From assembly GCA_029263215.1 (NCBI GenBank), contig JAJCXY010000048.1, positions 1 through 41,445 on the forward strand: DNA of 41,445 nucleotides, read 5' to 3'. Within the stretch, counting starts at the first letter, position 1; the number at the start of each line of letters is the position of its first letter. The notes beneath the pieces were generated by a model that saw nothing but the letters and a program-made list of their open reading frames with translations, was not told where the DNA came from and ran no database searches. A program made the position numbers and the translations under genes. Source of the DNA: Acidimicrobiales bacterium. Lineage in GTDB: Bacteria > Actinomycetota > Acidimicrobiia > Acidimicrobiales > Aldehydirespiratoraceae. Below, piece by piece: positions 33,386 through 41,319 of the stretch.

Positions 33386-33795
33386 TGCCCGACCCCTCGA
33401 CATCAAGCCCCAAGATCAGGGTTGTGCTCGCCAAGCTCGGCCTCGATGGCCACGACCGCGGCATCAAGGTGGTGGCCCGCATCCTGCGTGATGCCGGCAT
33501 GGAAGTGATCTATCTCGGTCTGCGCCAGACCACGGCTTCGATCGTGGCCGCGGCCGAGCAGGAGGATGCCGACGCGATCGGCCTGTCGATGCACAACGCC
33601 GGCCACCTCACCCTGGCGCCGGCCATGCTCGCTGCCCTCGATGAGGCCGAGCTCGACATCCCGGTGATCATCGGAGGCATCGTGCCCGACGACGATGTCG
33701 AGGTCCTGTTGGTCACCGGCGTCGCCGCAGTGCTCGGCCCCGGCGCGCCGGCCGCCGATGTGGTTGCCGCAGTCCGCGATGTGGTCGTTTCGTGA
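33385..33795 (+). CDS. B12-binding small subunit of the acyl-CoA mutase
   Basis: The protein has 136 residues. It shows the base-off/His-on cobalamin motif D21-G-H23-D-R-G, then SMHNAG in place of the usual SxL loop region and GGIVPDDD for the lower-face contacts. It carries adenosylcobalamin and pairs with the large subunit. Its start overlaps the large-subunit stop by one base (TGATG), so the two are made in fixed ratio. Separate B12 subunits are typical of isobutyryl- and 2-hydroxyisobutyryl-CoA mutases and of archaeal-type methylmalonyl-CoA mutases. Confidence 0.93.
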   Translation: MPDPSTSSPKIRVVLAKLGLDGHDRGIKVVARILRDAGMEVIYLGLRQTTASIVAAAEQEDADAIGLSMHNAGHLTLAPAMLAALDEAELDIPVIIGGIVPDDDVEVLLVTGVAAVLGPGAPAADVVAAVRDVVVS

Positions 33796-34742
33796 GCGTC
33801 CGGAACCTACCGGTCGAAGAACTGGTGGCCAGGGCGCTCGAAGGAAACCGGCGCGCCGTGGGGCGCCTGCTCACGCTCGTGGAGCGTGGGGGCACCGACG
33901 CCGATGAGATAGCCGATCTCGCCCATCAGCAGGCCCGGGGCGCCCACATCGTCGGGATCACCGGTGCTCCCGGAGCGGGCAAGTCCACCCTCACCGGCCA
34001 GCTCACCCGCCTCCTCCCCGAGATGGGTGTGGCTCCCGCGGTTCTGGCCGTCGACCCCTCATCGCCGCTCACGGGCGGAGCGATCCTCGGCGACCGCATC
34101 CGCATGGACAACATCGCCGGCGAGGGCACCTTCATCCGATCGGTGGCCACCAGGGGCCACGCCGGCGGACTCGCCCTCTCCGTGCCCGGTTGTGTGCGCG
34201 TCTTCGATGCGGCCGGCTTCGATCCCGTCATCATCGAGACGGTCGGGGTCGGCCAGGTGGAGGTCGATGTGGTGGCCGCGGCCGACACCACCGTGGTGGT
34301 TGTCAACCCGGGCTGGGGCGACGCGGTTCAAGCCAACAAGGCGGGCCTGCTCGAAGTGGCCGACATCTTCGTGATCAACAAGGCCGACCGGCCCGGCGCA
34401 TCCGACACTCGCCGCGACCTCGAACTCATGCTCGATCTCAGCCATGTGAGCGGCCTCGAGGACGACTCCGGCTACCGACCTCCGATCCTGATGACCACTG
34501 CCACCGACGGCGAAGGCGTGGCCGCAGTGTGGGACTCGGTGCTGGCCCACCGTGAGCACCTCACCAGTTCAGGCCAACTCTCGACGAGGCAGGCCGCTCG
34601 GTTGCGCTACGAGATCACCAACCGCGTGGAGGCCCAACTGCACGTAGAGGCCAGTGCGGCGATCGACCGTGCCGACCTCTCCGAAGCCCTCTCTCCGATC
34701 AAGCTGGCCGCCCAGATCACCGATCGCCTGCTGCGAGATTGA
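33792..34742 (+). CDS. MeaB/ArgK-type GTPase chaperone of the acyl-CoA mutase
   Basis: The protein has 316 residues. The P-loop is GAPGAGKST (58-66), followed by VLAVDPSSPLTGGAILGDR, the switch region TVGVGQVEVD and the base-specificity motif NKAD. MeaB proteins protect B12-dependent mutases and load or exchange the cofactor with GTP hydrolysis. A GTG start overlaps the small-subunit stop as GTGA. The three genes form a self-contained mutase operon. Confidence 0.94.
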   Translation: MSVRNLPVEELVARALEGNRRAVGRLLTLVERGGTDADEIADLAHQQARGAHIVGITGAPGAGKSTLTGQLTRLLPEMGVAPAVLAVDPSSPLTGGAILGDRIRMDNIAGEGTFIRSVATRGHAGGLALSVPGCVRVFDAAGFDPVIIETVGVGQVEVDVVAAADTTVVVVNPGWGDAVQANKAGLLEVADIFVINKADRPGASDTRRDLELMLDLSHVSGLEDDSGYRPPILMTTATDGEGVAAVWDSVLAHREHLTSSGQLSTRQAARLRYEITNRVEAQLHVEASAAIDRADLSEALSPIKLAAQITDRLLRD

Positions 34743-34749
34743 CCCGGCC

Positions 34750-35400
34750 TCAGGGTTGAAATAGCTGGGGCTGAGCGGCCACGATCTGGGCCTTGACCGC
34801 GGCTGCGGCTGGTGAAGCGGCGATCATCAAGGCCAGGGCAAGGGCGTGATCGAGGGCGTGACCGACCACATGGTTGACCAGGCCCATGCGTTCGGCCTCC
34901 ACCGCATCGACCACCCGACCGGTGAGACACAATTCTCGGGCAACCGGTTCGGCCAAGACAGACCTCATCAGCTCGAAAGCCGCGGGCACGCCGAAACGAA
35001 CCTGGGGTTGACCGAACGTGGCGTCGGTCTGGGCTACGCGGATGTCGCACATGGCAGCCAGGTCGAGACCTCCGGCGACGGCCGGTCCACAGATGGCGGC
35101 GATGATGGGCTTGGGAAATATGTGAACCGCGTGGTGGTAGGCGTCGGCATCGGCGAAGAGCTCGTCGGGGGCGTCGGATGCCTGCAACTCCTTGAGGTCG
35201 AATCCGGCGCAGAACGTGCCTCCTGCTCCGGTGAGCACCACCACCTGGCAGGAGTCGTCGACGGCGAGGCCCGCCAGCGCGTCCGTCAGATCGCGTCTCA
35301 GCTGGGCGCTCAGGGCATTGCGGCGTTCGGGCCGATTGAGCGTGAGCAACACGACTCCATCACCCATCGACTCGCTCGAGAGGATCGCGGTGTGCGTCAC
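34750..35400 (-). CDS. Crotonase-superfamily protein (enoyl-CoA hydratase-like) with altered catalytic residues
   Basis: The protein has 216 residues, about 40 fewer than usual; it ends shortly after the helix around SPAAAAVKAQIV. The oxyanion-hole segment GTFCAGFDLKEL and the central CGPAVAGGLDLAAMCDI are clear. The two catalytic glutamates of enoyl-CoA hydratase, in GGGxE and QPE, correspond here to Asp113 (GGLD) and Gln133 (GQPQ). It may thus be an isomerase, hydrolase or other crotonase rather than a hydratase. The GTG at 35400 has GGAG at 6 bases and overlaps the desaturase stop. It converges with the mutase operon. Confidence 0.82.
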   Translation of the reverse strand: MTHTAILSSESMGDGVVLLTLNRPERRNALSAQLRRDLTDALAGLAVDDSCQVVVLTGAGGTFCAGFDLKELQASDAPDELFADADAYHHAVHIFPKPIIAAICGPAVAGGLDLAAMCDIRVAQTDATFGQPQVRFGVPAAFELMRSVLAEPVARELCLTGRVVDAVEAERMGLVNHVVGHALDHALALALMIAASPAAAAVKAQIVAAQPQLFQP

Positions 35401-36311
35401 ATGGGACTCCATCCCGGGCCACGAAACACGTGACCAAGCTTGGCCTTGACGCCGCGGGCCGATCTGACGTCGCGGAAAATGTCGATGAACTCGTGATAGC
35501 CGATCCGCAGGGGGTTGAACGTCTTGATGTTCTTGGTGAGCCCGTACTTGACCTTGCGAACCTCGGGCTCGAACGTGCCGAACAGCTTGTCCCAGGTGAT
35601 CAGTATCCCCCCGTAGTTCTTGTCGAGGTACTGAGGATTGGCACCGTGATGCACCCGGTGATGAGACGGGGTGTTCAGCACTGCCTCGGCCGCCGGCGAC
35701 AGGCGGTCGATCGCCTCGGTGTGGATCCAGTACTGGTAGAGGAGGTTGAGCTGGCCGGCCCGAGCGATCTGCTCGGGTCTCAGACCGAGGATGGGCATCG
35801 GGAGCCACACCCACGCCAGAAGGTAACCCGACCAGGGTTGGCGAAGGGCGGTGGAGAGGTTGTAGTGCTCGCTGGAGTGGTGGGAGACGTGGTTGGCCCA
35901 GAACAGGCGCACCTCGTGCATCCAGCGATGGTTCCAGTAGTAGAGGAGATCCCACGCCACCATCGAGATGACAAAGGAGCCGCGCCGCCCGCCGAGGTTG
36001 GTGATGCGCTTGTCGTAGAGGAACCGGTGCAGGCGATTCACGCTGGTGGCGAGGGCCAGGTTCACCGCAACGTTGCCGGCCAGCATCAGGAGACTGGCGG
36101 TGGTGTCGCGGCGCTCGTAACCGACCGGCACCAGAGGGTCGGCGGGCAGAGCGGGGTCGGAGAGTTGTTCGGCGGTGGCGTCGTCGAGGTCGCCGAAACT
36201 CCGCAGCTCAGGTCTCTTCTTCAAGCTCCGTGCCTCGGCCAGCATGGTGGCGACGAAGACGGGTCCTGCCGCGAGGTCGAGGGTGTCGATCGGGAGCGCC
36301 GACTTCTTCAT
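35397..36311 (-). CDS. Fatty acid hydroxylase / sterol desaturase family membrane protein
   Basis: The protein has 304 residues. The di-iron histidine motifs are complete: H128-RWM-H132, H141-VS-H144-H145 with H148, and H217-H218-RV-H221-H222, plus H197. Hydrophobic helices surround them, so it is an integral membrane non-heme di-iron oxygenase. Members hydroxylate or desaturate lipids, sterols or carotenoids, and act on C-H bonds with O2 and electrons from a reductase. Its stop overlaps the crotonase-like gene and its start lies 50 bases after the Rrf2 gene on the same strand. Confidence 0.88.
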   Translation of the reverse strand: MKKSALPIDTLDLAAGPVFVATMLAEARSLKKRPELRSFGDLDDATAEQLSDPALPADPLVPVGYERRDTTASLLMLAGNVAVNLALATSVNRLHRFLYDKRITNLGGRRGSFVISMVAWDLLYYWNHRWMHEVRLFWANHVSHHSSEHYNLSTALRQPWSGYLLAWVWLPMPILGLRPEQIARAGQLNLLYQYWIHTEAIDRLSPAAEAVLNTPSHHRVHHGANPQYLDKNYGGILITWDKLFGTFEPEVRKVKYGLTKNIKTFNPLRIGYHEFIDIFRDVRSARGVKAKLGHVFRGPGWSPM

Positions 36312-36361
36312 GCGGGGGTCCTGACGTCGGGTGGCGACACCCTACCTTTCCCGCTCGGGTG

Positions 36362-36829
36362 TCATTCCCGCGGGCGGCGGTGGGTGATTTCGGGGATCGG
36401 GTACTCCTCTTGTTCGAGCCGACGATTGAGGTCGACCACCTGGGCGAGGGTCGCGGCCCCCAACTGCTCACAGAACGCGGAGCGGCATGCACTCCAGACT
36501 TCATGCATGGCACAGACGTCGTCCCAGTGGCAGGGACCGCCGCGAAGAGCGCACTCGCCGATCCCGAGGGGCCCCTCGAGACACTCGATGATGTTGAGGA
36601 TCGAGATCGCCTCTGCCGAGCGGACGAGCCGGTACCCGCCATTGCGGCCGGTCCTGGAGTCGACCACCCCTCCCACCTGGAGGGCCTGGAGCACCTGATG
36701 GAGAAACCCCAGGGGGATATCCATCTCCTCGGCGATCTCCGCTGCCTTGACCCGATCGGGGGTTCGAGCCGCGATACAGATCACTGCCCGTACCCCGTAA
36801 TCGGAGCGTCGGGTGGTTGTGATTTTCAT
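36362..36829 (-). CDS. Rrf2-family [Fe-S] transcriptional regulator
   Basis: The protein has 155 residues. The winged helix-turn-helix is at the N-terminus (MKITTTRRSDYGVRAV, then AAEIAEEMDIPLGFLHQVL, and GRNGGYRL in the wing). Three cysteines that can bind a cluster follow in GECALRGGPCHWDDVCAMH. Relatives such as IscR, NsrR and RsrR sense iron-sulfur status, nitric oxide or redox state. The gene is divergent from the cytochrome c oxidase operon and shares with it a 70-base region containing an inverted repeat. Control of both oxidase and lipid hydroxylase, two O2-consuming systems, is a reasonable inference. Confidence 0.9.
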   Translation of the reverse strand: MKITTTRRSDYGVRAVICIAARTPDRVKAAEIAEEMDIPLGFLHQVLQALQVGGVVDSRTGRNGGYRLVRSAEAISILNIIECLEGPLGIGECALRGGPCHWDDVCAMHEVWSACRSAFCEQLGAATLAQVVDLNRRLEQEEYPIPEITHRRPRE

Positions 36830-36855
36830 CAGTTTCGCCCCTAACAGTCCGGGAA

Positions 36856-36887
36856 TACTTGAACTTCTTTTAGTTAAGTACTACAAA
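36856..36887 (+). promoter_or_regulatory. Candidate oxidase promoter with Rrf2 operator
   Basis: TACTTGAACT (36856-36865) and AGTTAAGTA (36872-36880) form an inverted repeat with one bulged base. A promoter-like pair TTGAAC (36860-36865) and TACAAA (36882-36887), 16 bases apart, overlaps it. A regulator bound here would block RNA polymerase. The AT-rich stretch contrasts with the surrounding GC-rich DNA. Confidence 0.6.
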
Positions 36888-36919
36888 AGGGCCGGGTTTG
36901 CATGAAGCGGAGGACACAA

Positions 36920-37669
36920 GTGAATCGTGATTGGCTGAAAGTCGGCATCATTTGGGCCGTTCTGACGGCTCTGGGGGAAGTGGCCGTTGTCACATGGCGC
37001 ATGTTTCCCGAGGGCTACACACGTGAGTACGAGGTGGTCGACGAGGCCTACATCCTCTTGATGGTCCTGGCGGTACCGGTGTTCATGTTCATGATCACCA
37101 TGCTCACATACTCCGTGATCAAGTTCGGGTCGCGTGAGCAGCCCACCGAAGACGGCCCTCCCATGCACGGCAGCAACAGGGTGATCGTCGCATGGCTGGT
37201 CATCACGTCTGCGCTCACCGTGGGCATCTTGATCAACCCCGGCTTCGTCGGCCTGTCCGACATCCGCGGTGAGGAATCATCCGACATGGTCATCGAGGTC
37301 GAAGGGCAGCGTTGGTCCTGGAAGGTCACCTACGACAACGGAATAGTCACCACCGACGAGCTGATCGTTCCGGTCCACACCCGGATCCGATTCGACATCA
37401 CCGCCACCGATGTCCTGCACTCCTTCTGGGTGCCCGCATTCGGCACCAAGATCGACGCCGTGCCGGGCCGAACCACCGAGCTCTACATCACCACCGAACG
37501 CACCGGCACAGGGGAAGAAGACTTGAACTTGAGAGTGCAATGCGCAGAACTCTGTGGCCTGGGCCACGCCCGGATGGCGATGCCGGTGAGCGTCGTCGGA
37601 GAGGCCGAGTTCGACGCCTGGGTCGATGAATGGCTGGCAGCCGAATCGGCCGCCGCGGAAGAGGGCTGA
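36920..37669 (+). CDS. coxB: Cytochrome c oxidase subunit II
   Basis: The protein has 249 residues from a GTG start that has GGAGG 6 bases upstream; an in-frame ATG at 36902 would add 6 residues. Two membrane helices (about 7-25 and 41-64, and possibly a third near 90) precede the exported cupredoxin domain. The Cu-A ligands are visible: H167 in DVLHSFW, then C208, C212, H216 and M219 in CAELCGLGHARM, with the Glu between the cysteines. It takes electrons from cytochrome c or another carrier. No cytochrome c domain is fused at the C-terminus, unlike many caa3 enzymes. Confidence 0.94.
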   Translation: MNRDWLKVGIIWAVLTALGEVAVVTWRMFPEGYTREYEVVDEAYILLMVLAVPVFMFMITMLTYSVIKFGSREQPTEDGPPMHGSNRVIVAWLVITSALTVGILINPGFVGLSDIRGEESSDMVIEVEGQRWSWKVTYDNGIVTTDELIVPVHTRIRFDITATDVLHSFWVPAFGTKIDAVPGRTTELYITTERTGTGEEDLNLRVQCAELCGLGHARMAMPVSVVGEAEFDAWVDEWLAAESAAAEEG

Positions 37670-37674
37670 GCACC

Positions 37675-39486
37675 ATGCGAGCATTGATTCGGGCAGTCAG
37701 CGGCGGAGCAGGCGGTTACGTCATCGCGGCATTCGTCACCTCGCTCATCACCGGCGGCTCGGTGAGTGATGGGGTGCCGGTCACCTTTGGATACATCTTC
37801 GCCCTTCTCGGGTGGCTCCACGGGATAGGCGTATGGAACGCCTGGGCCCGAGAATGGTTCGGCCTTCCCCCCAAGCCCGACAACGCCAAGGGCTGGACCC
37901 GCTACTTCACATTCTCCACCGACCACAAGGTCATCGGCTCCCAGTATCTCGTTACCTTCCTCGTCGTGTTCCTCGTCGGCGGCCTGATGGCGATGGTCAT
38001 CCGGCTCGAGTTGGCCGGCACCGGCGAAGGCTTCATCGACGCCGACACCTACAACAAGGTGATGAGCATGCACGGCATCTTGATGGTGGCCGTAGCCGTC
38101 GCCGCCGTGCTGGGCTCGTTCGGCAACTACCTGGTGCCCCTGATGATCGGCGCCGACGACATGGCGTTCCCTCGCATCAACGCCCTCAGTTTCTGGCTCA
38201 TCCCCCCGGTTGCGATCTCGCTGCTGTCCGCACCGCTCCTCGGCTCGTTCGAAGCCGGATGGACGGCCTACCCGCCCTTGAGCGTGGTGGCCGCGGGGGA
38301 TGGCCAACTCCTGTTCAACATGGGCGTGATCACCTTCGGGTTGTCGTCGATCCTCGGTGGACTCAACATCATCACCACCGTTGCCACCATGCGGGCGCCG
38401 GGAATGACCTGGGGTCGCCTCCCCATCTTCGTGTGGGCCACCTTCTCTGCCTCGCTCCTGAGCCTGGTGATCACCCAGTTCTTCGCCGCCTCACTGGTGC
38501 TCATCCACCTCGACCGGGTGGCCGGCACCACCTTCTTCGGCGCAGCCGGCGGAGGCGATGCCCTGCTCTACGAGCACATGTTCTGGTTCTACTCCCACCC
38601 GGCGGTCTACATCATGGTGCTGCCCGGATTCGGAGTGGCTCTGGAAGTGATCACCCACTTCTCGCGAAAACCGTTGTTCGCCTACAAGGCGGTGGTCGGG
38701 GCCTTCCTCACCATCGTCGGCCTCAGTTCGCTCGTGTGGGCCCATCACATGTTCACCAGCGGTATGGCCGCCTACCTCCACGCGCCGTTCATGGTGCTCA
38801 CCGAGGCGATATCCGTTCCCACCGGCGTGATCTTCCTGTCTGCGGTCGGCACCATGTGGCGAGGCAAGCTCTGGATGCAAACGCCGATGCTGCTCGCCGG
38901 TGGCTGGGTGTTCAACTTCCTCATCGGTGGCATCACCGGGCTCTTCCTCGCCGATGTGGCCACCGACGTGCAGCTCCACGACTCCTACTTCGTGGTAGCC
39001 CACTTCCACTACACCATCATCGGCGGATCGATCTTCGGTCTGCTGGCGGCCGTCTTCTTCTGGTTCCCGAAGATCACCGGGCGGATGTACAACGAGACGA
39101 TGGGGAAGATATTCGCCGTCTGGGTGTCGGTCGCCCTTGCCCTGGTGTTCATCCCGATGTTCTGGGTGGGTGTCAACGGCATGAACCGCCGGGTCAACGA
39201 CTACCAACAGGACCTCGAAACCGCCAACAACTTCATCAGTTGGATGGCGCTGCTGCTGGGCCTCAGCTTTGTCCTCTTCGCTGTCAACCTCGTCTGGTCT
39301 GCCCTCCGAGGACCCAAGGCACCCGACAATCCCTGGGGCGCGAGCACTCTTGAATGGCAGGTGTCGTCGCCACCACCCGAGCACAACTTCCCCCTCCTCC
39401 CCGAGGTTGTGGGTCACCCCTACGACTACGGGGTTCCCGATGCCCAGCACGCCGTGGTTGGCGGATCAGCGAAGAGCGAGGACTGA
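37675..39486 (+). CDS. coxA: Cytochrome c oxidase subunit I, A2 type
   Basis: The protein has 603 residues. Heme and copper ligands are all present: H133 in MSMHGIL, H308 in YSHPAVY with the cross-linked Tyr312, H357/H358 in WAHHMF, and H443/H445 in HFHYT. The YSHPAVY motif (306-312) replaces the HPEVY Glu of A1 enzymes, which assigns it to the A2 group of heme-copper oxidases. About 65 extra residues with two likely helices precede the usual start of subunit I (RYFTFSTDHKVIGS). The enzyme reduces O2 to water and pumps protons. Confidence 0.95.
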   Translation: MRALIRAVSGGAGGYVIAAFVTSLITGGSVSDGVPVTFGYIFALLGWLHGIGVWNAWAREWFGLPPKPDNAKGWTRYFTFSTDHKVIGSQYLVTFLVVFLVGGLMAMVIRLELAGTGEGFIDADTYNKVMSMHGILMVAVAVAAVLGSFGNYLVPLMIGADDMAFPRINALSFWLIPPVAISLLSAPLLGSFEAGWTAYPPLSVVAAGDGQLLFNMGVITFGLSSILGGLNIITTVATMRAPGMTWGRLPIFVWATFSASLLSLVITQFFAASLVLIHLDRVAGTTFFGAAGGGDALLYEHMFWFYSHPAVYIMVLPGFGVALEVITHFSRKPLFAYKAVVGAFLTIVGLSSLVWAHHMFTSGMAAYLHAPFMVLTEAISVPTGVIFLSAVGTMWRGKLWMQTPMLLAGGWVFNFLIGGITGLFLADVATDVQLHDSYFVVAHFHYTIIGGSIFGLLAAVFFWFPKITGRMYNETMGKIFAVWVSVALALVFIPMFWVGVNGMNRRVNDYQQDLETANNFISWMALLLGLSFVLFAVNLVWSALRGPKAPDNPWGASTLEWQVSSPPPEHNFPLLPEVVGHPYDYGVPDAQHAVVGGSAKSED

Positions 39487-39489
39487 GCC

Positions 39490-39726
39490 ATGGACACCGA
39501 TGAACAACTGGAGAGGCCAGTGCCATCCTCCACCCAACAAGAGAAGGTCCGACTCGGCCTGATCGTTGCTGCCGCCTTGGCCGTGCTCACGCTGATCGAA
39601 TACGTGATCGCGGTGGGTATCGACGATCCCCTGATCTGGCTCCTGCCCTTCGTGATAGCCAAGTTCGCCCTGATTCTGGAGTACTTCATGCACTTCTCCG
39701 CCGTGTTGGGAAAGGGGGACCACTGA
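39490..39726 (+). CDS. Small cytochrome c oxidase subunit IV-like protein
   Basis: The protein has 78 residues and two membrane helices (about 21-43 and 48-68). The pattern VLTLIEYVIAVGI followed by KFALILEYFMHFS matches the prokaryotic COX4 family of small oxidase subunits. It starts 3 bases after coxA and its stop overlaps the start of the subunit III gene. It probably stabilises the assembled oxidase. Confidence 0.85.
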   Translation: MDTDEQLERPVPSSTQQEKVRLGLIVAAALAVLTLIEYVIAVGIDDPLIWLLPFVIAKFALILEYFMHFSAVLGKGDH

Positions 39727-40298
39727 TGGCACTCGCAGCACCGGCGGCCCACGCCCGCGCCGAAGCCACCTATCGACCACAGGCCAACCGGCTCGGGCTG
39801 TGGCTGTTCTTCCTTTCCGAAACGTTCCTGTTCTCGGCGATGATCTCGGCCCGCTTCGTCACCTCGGGCACAGACACACCCGAACACCTCAACCAGCCTC
39901 TGGCTCTGGGGATCACCATCGTGCTGTTGCTCTCGAGCATCAGTGCCTACCTGTCGGAGAACGCGATCGCTCACGACGACCGCGCCGGTTTCATTCGCTA
40001 CACGCGAATCACGATCTTTCTCGGTCTCGTGTTCACCGCCGGTGTAGTGCTCGAATGGCAAGAGGCCCTCGCCGACTTCCCGGCCGGCACGATCTACGGA
40101 AGCGCCTTCTTCGCCCTCATCGGACTGCATGCGTTCCACGTGGTCACCGGCATCATGGCGTTGGGCGTGGTGCTCAACCTCGGGGGCAAGGGCCACTACG
40201 GCTCTGAGGACTACTGGCCGGTCGAAGGCACCGTCAAGTACTGGCACCTCGTCGACCTGATGTGGGTTGTCATCTACCCCAGCCTCTACTTGTTCTGA
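39726..40298 (+). CDS. coxC: Cytochrome c oxidase subunit III
   Basis: The protein has 190 residues and five membrane helices, the short form found in Actinobacteria and caa3 oxidases. Typical motifs are LGLWLFFLSETFLFSAM, GLHAFHVVTGI and KYWHLVDLMWVVIYPSLYL. It binds subunit I and supports stable proton uptake. The ATG overlaps the stop of the small subunit gene as TGATG. Confidence 0.94.
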   Translation: MALAAPAAHARAEATYRPQANRLGLWLFFLSETFLFSAMISARFVTSGTDTPEHLNQPLALGITIVLLLSSISAYLSENAIAHDDRAGFIRYTRITIFLGLVFTAGVVLEWQEALADFPAGTIYGSAFFALIGLHAFHVVTGIMALGVVLNLGGKGHYGSEDYWPVEGTVKYWHLVDLMWVVIYPSLYLF

Positions 40299-40304
40299 GC
40301 AGAC

Positions 40305-40889
40305 TTGCTGACGGTAGACACCCCCGGAGACCTACCAACGGCTCCAGCTGAGCCGCCCCGACGGCGCTTCCAGACTCTGAAGATGGTGTTGATCACCACC
40401 CTCGCGCTCTGGCTTCTCCTGGCGGTCGCCCTCTGGATCTTCACCGCCGACTCACGCAACCCCACCACTCACACGCTCGAGATTCCCGACGGGACGATCG
40501 AACTGATCGCCACGGGTGAGAACCCGCTCCGGATCCCTTCGACCTGGGAGTTCCTCGCCGACGACACACTCGTGCTCGAAAACGACGACCGCGTCGACCA
40601 CTGGCTCGGAAACTTCTGGGTGCCGGCACACGAAACTCGTGAATACAGCCTGCAGCCCGACTTCGGCGGGAGCGTGTTGTGTTCCCTCCACCCCTCCGGT
40701 GCCATCAACCTCGATGTGGGGCTGAGGGATTTCGACTGGAAAGCCACCGTCGTGCCCACGCTCGCCCTCGGACCGTTCGTCGGTTTCTTGCTGGCGGGAG
40801 TTCGACGGGTCATGAACGCACTTGACGAACCCGTGGATGAGCGGTGTTCAATAGAAGACCTGGAAACCAATACAACAGCGAAGGAATGA
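40305..40889 (+). CDS. Membrane protein with cupredoxin-like domain
   Basis: The protein has up to 194 residues; the start is uncertain because the first usable codon is a TTG at 40305 with no clear ribosome site. One helix lies at about 26-46, and a second near the C-terminus (VVPTLALGPFVGFLLAGV). The exported part between them carries VDHWLGNFW and LCSLHPSG, which resemble the His and Cys-x2-His of a cupredoxin copper site, without the usual Met. The gene continues the oxidase operon after 6 bases. It could be a copper-delivery protein for the oxidase. Confidence 0.65.
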   Translation: MLTVDTPGDLPTAPAEPPRRRFQTLKMVLITTLALWLLLAVALWIFTADSRNPTTHTLEIPDGTIELIATGENPLRIPSTWEFLADDTLVLENDDRVDHWLGNFWVPAHETREYSLQPDFGGSVLCSLHPSGAINLDVGLRDFDWKATVVPTLALGPFVGFLLAGVRRVMNALDEPVDERCSIEDLETNTTAKE

Positions 40890-40891
40890 TC

Positions 40892-41314
40892 ATGAGGGTT
40901 TTGAGAAGCGGGCAATTCATCGTCGCGGCCGGACTTGCAGTCCTGTTCGTCGGTGGCTGTGGCGACGACGACGGCAACGCCGGTGGCGCCGATGCCACCG
41001 AAATAACGGTCGAAGCCGGCGACTTCAATTTCAAGCCATCGGAATGGCAGGTTGCGGCCGACACCGATGTCACCGTGACTCTCGAAAATGAGGGGCTCAA
41101 CGAGCACGAATGGGCGGTGCTCACACTCGGCACCGAGATCTCTTCGGAAGACGAATTCATCGAGGACATCGTCGAACTGGAGATCGAGAAGATCGATCCT
41201 GACACCTCCGATTCGATAACGATCAACCTCCCGGCCGGCACCTATCAGGTGATCTGCGCCCTCGACGGCCACTTCGATGCCGGCATGGAAGGCACACTCA
41301 CCGTCGGCGCGTGA
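40892..41314 (+). CDS. Cupredoxin-domain lipoprotein
   Basis: The protein has 140 residues. The signal peptide ends in a lipobox (LFVGGC), so Cys is lipid-anchored and the protein sits on the outer face of the membrane. The rest is a cupredoxin with all four type I copper ligands plausible: His in NEHEWAVL and C-x4-H-x4-M in CALDGHFDAGM. The ATG at 40892 has AAGGA at 6 bases and lies just after the preceding gene. As the last gene of the oxidase operon it may be the electron donor to Cu-A or a copper chaperone. Confidence 0.83.
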   Translation: MRVLRSGQFIVAAGLAVLFVGGCGDDDGNAGGADATEITVEAGDFNFKPSEWQVAADTDVTVTLENEGLNEHEWAVLTLGTEISSEDEFIEDIVELEIEKIDPDTSDSITINLPAGTYQVICALDGHFDAGMEGTLTVGA

Positions 41315-41319
41315 ACCAC

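Noticed and set aside
31763..33406. Long minus-strand open frame (547 codons) opposite the mutase gene
   Set aside because: It is rich in Gly, Val, His and Glu as expected for an antisense frame in GC-rich DNA and shows no recognisable motif; the + strand gene is clear.
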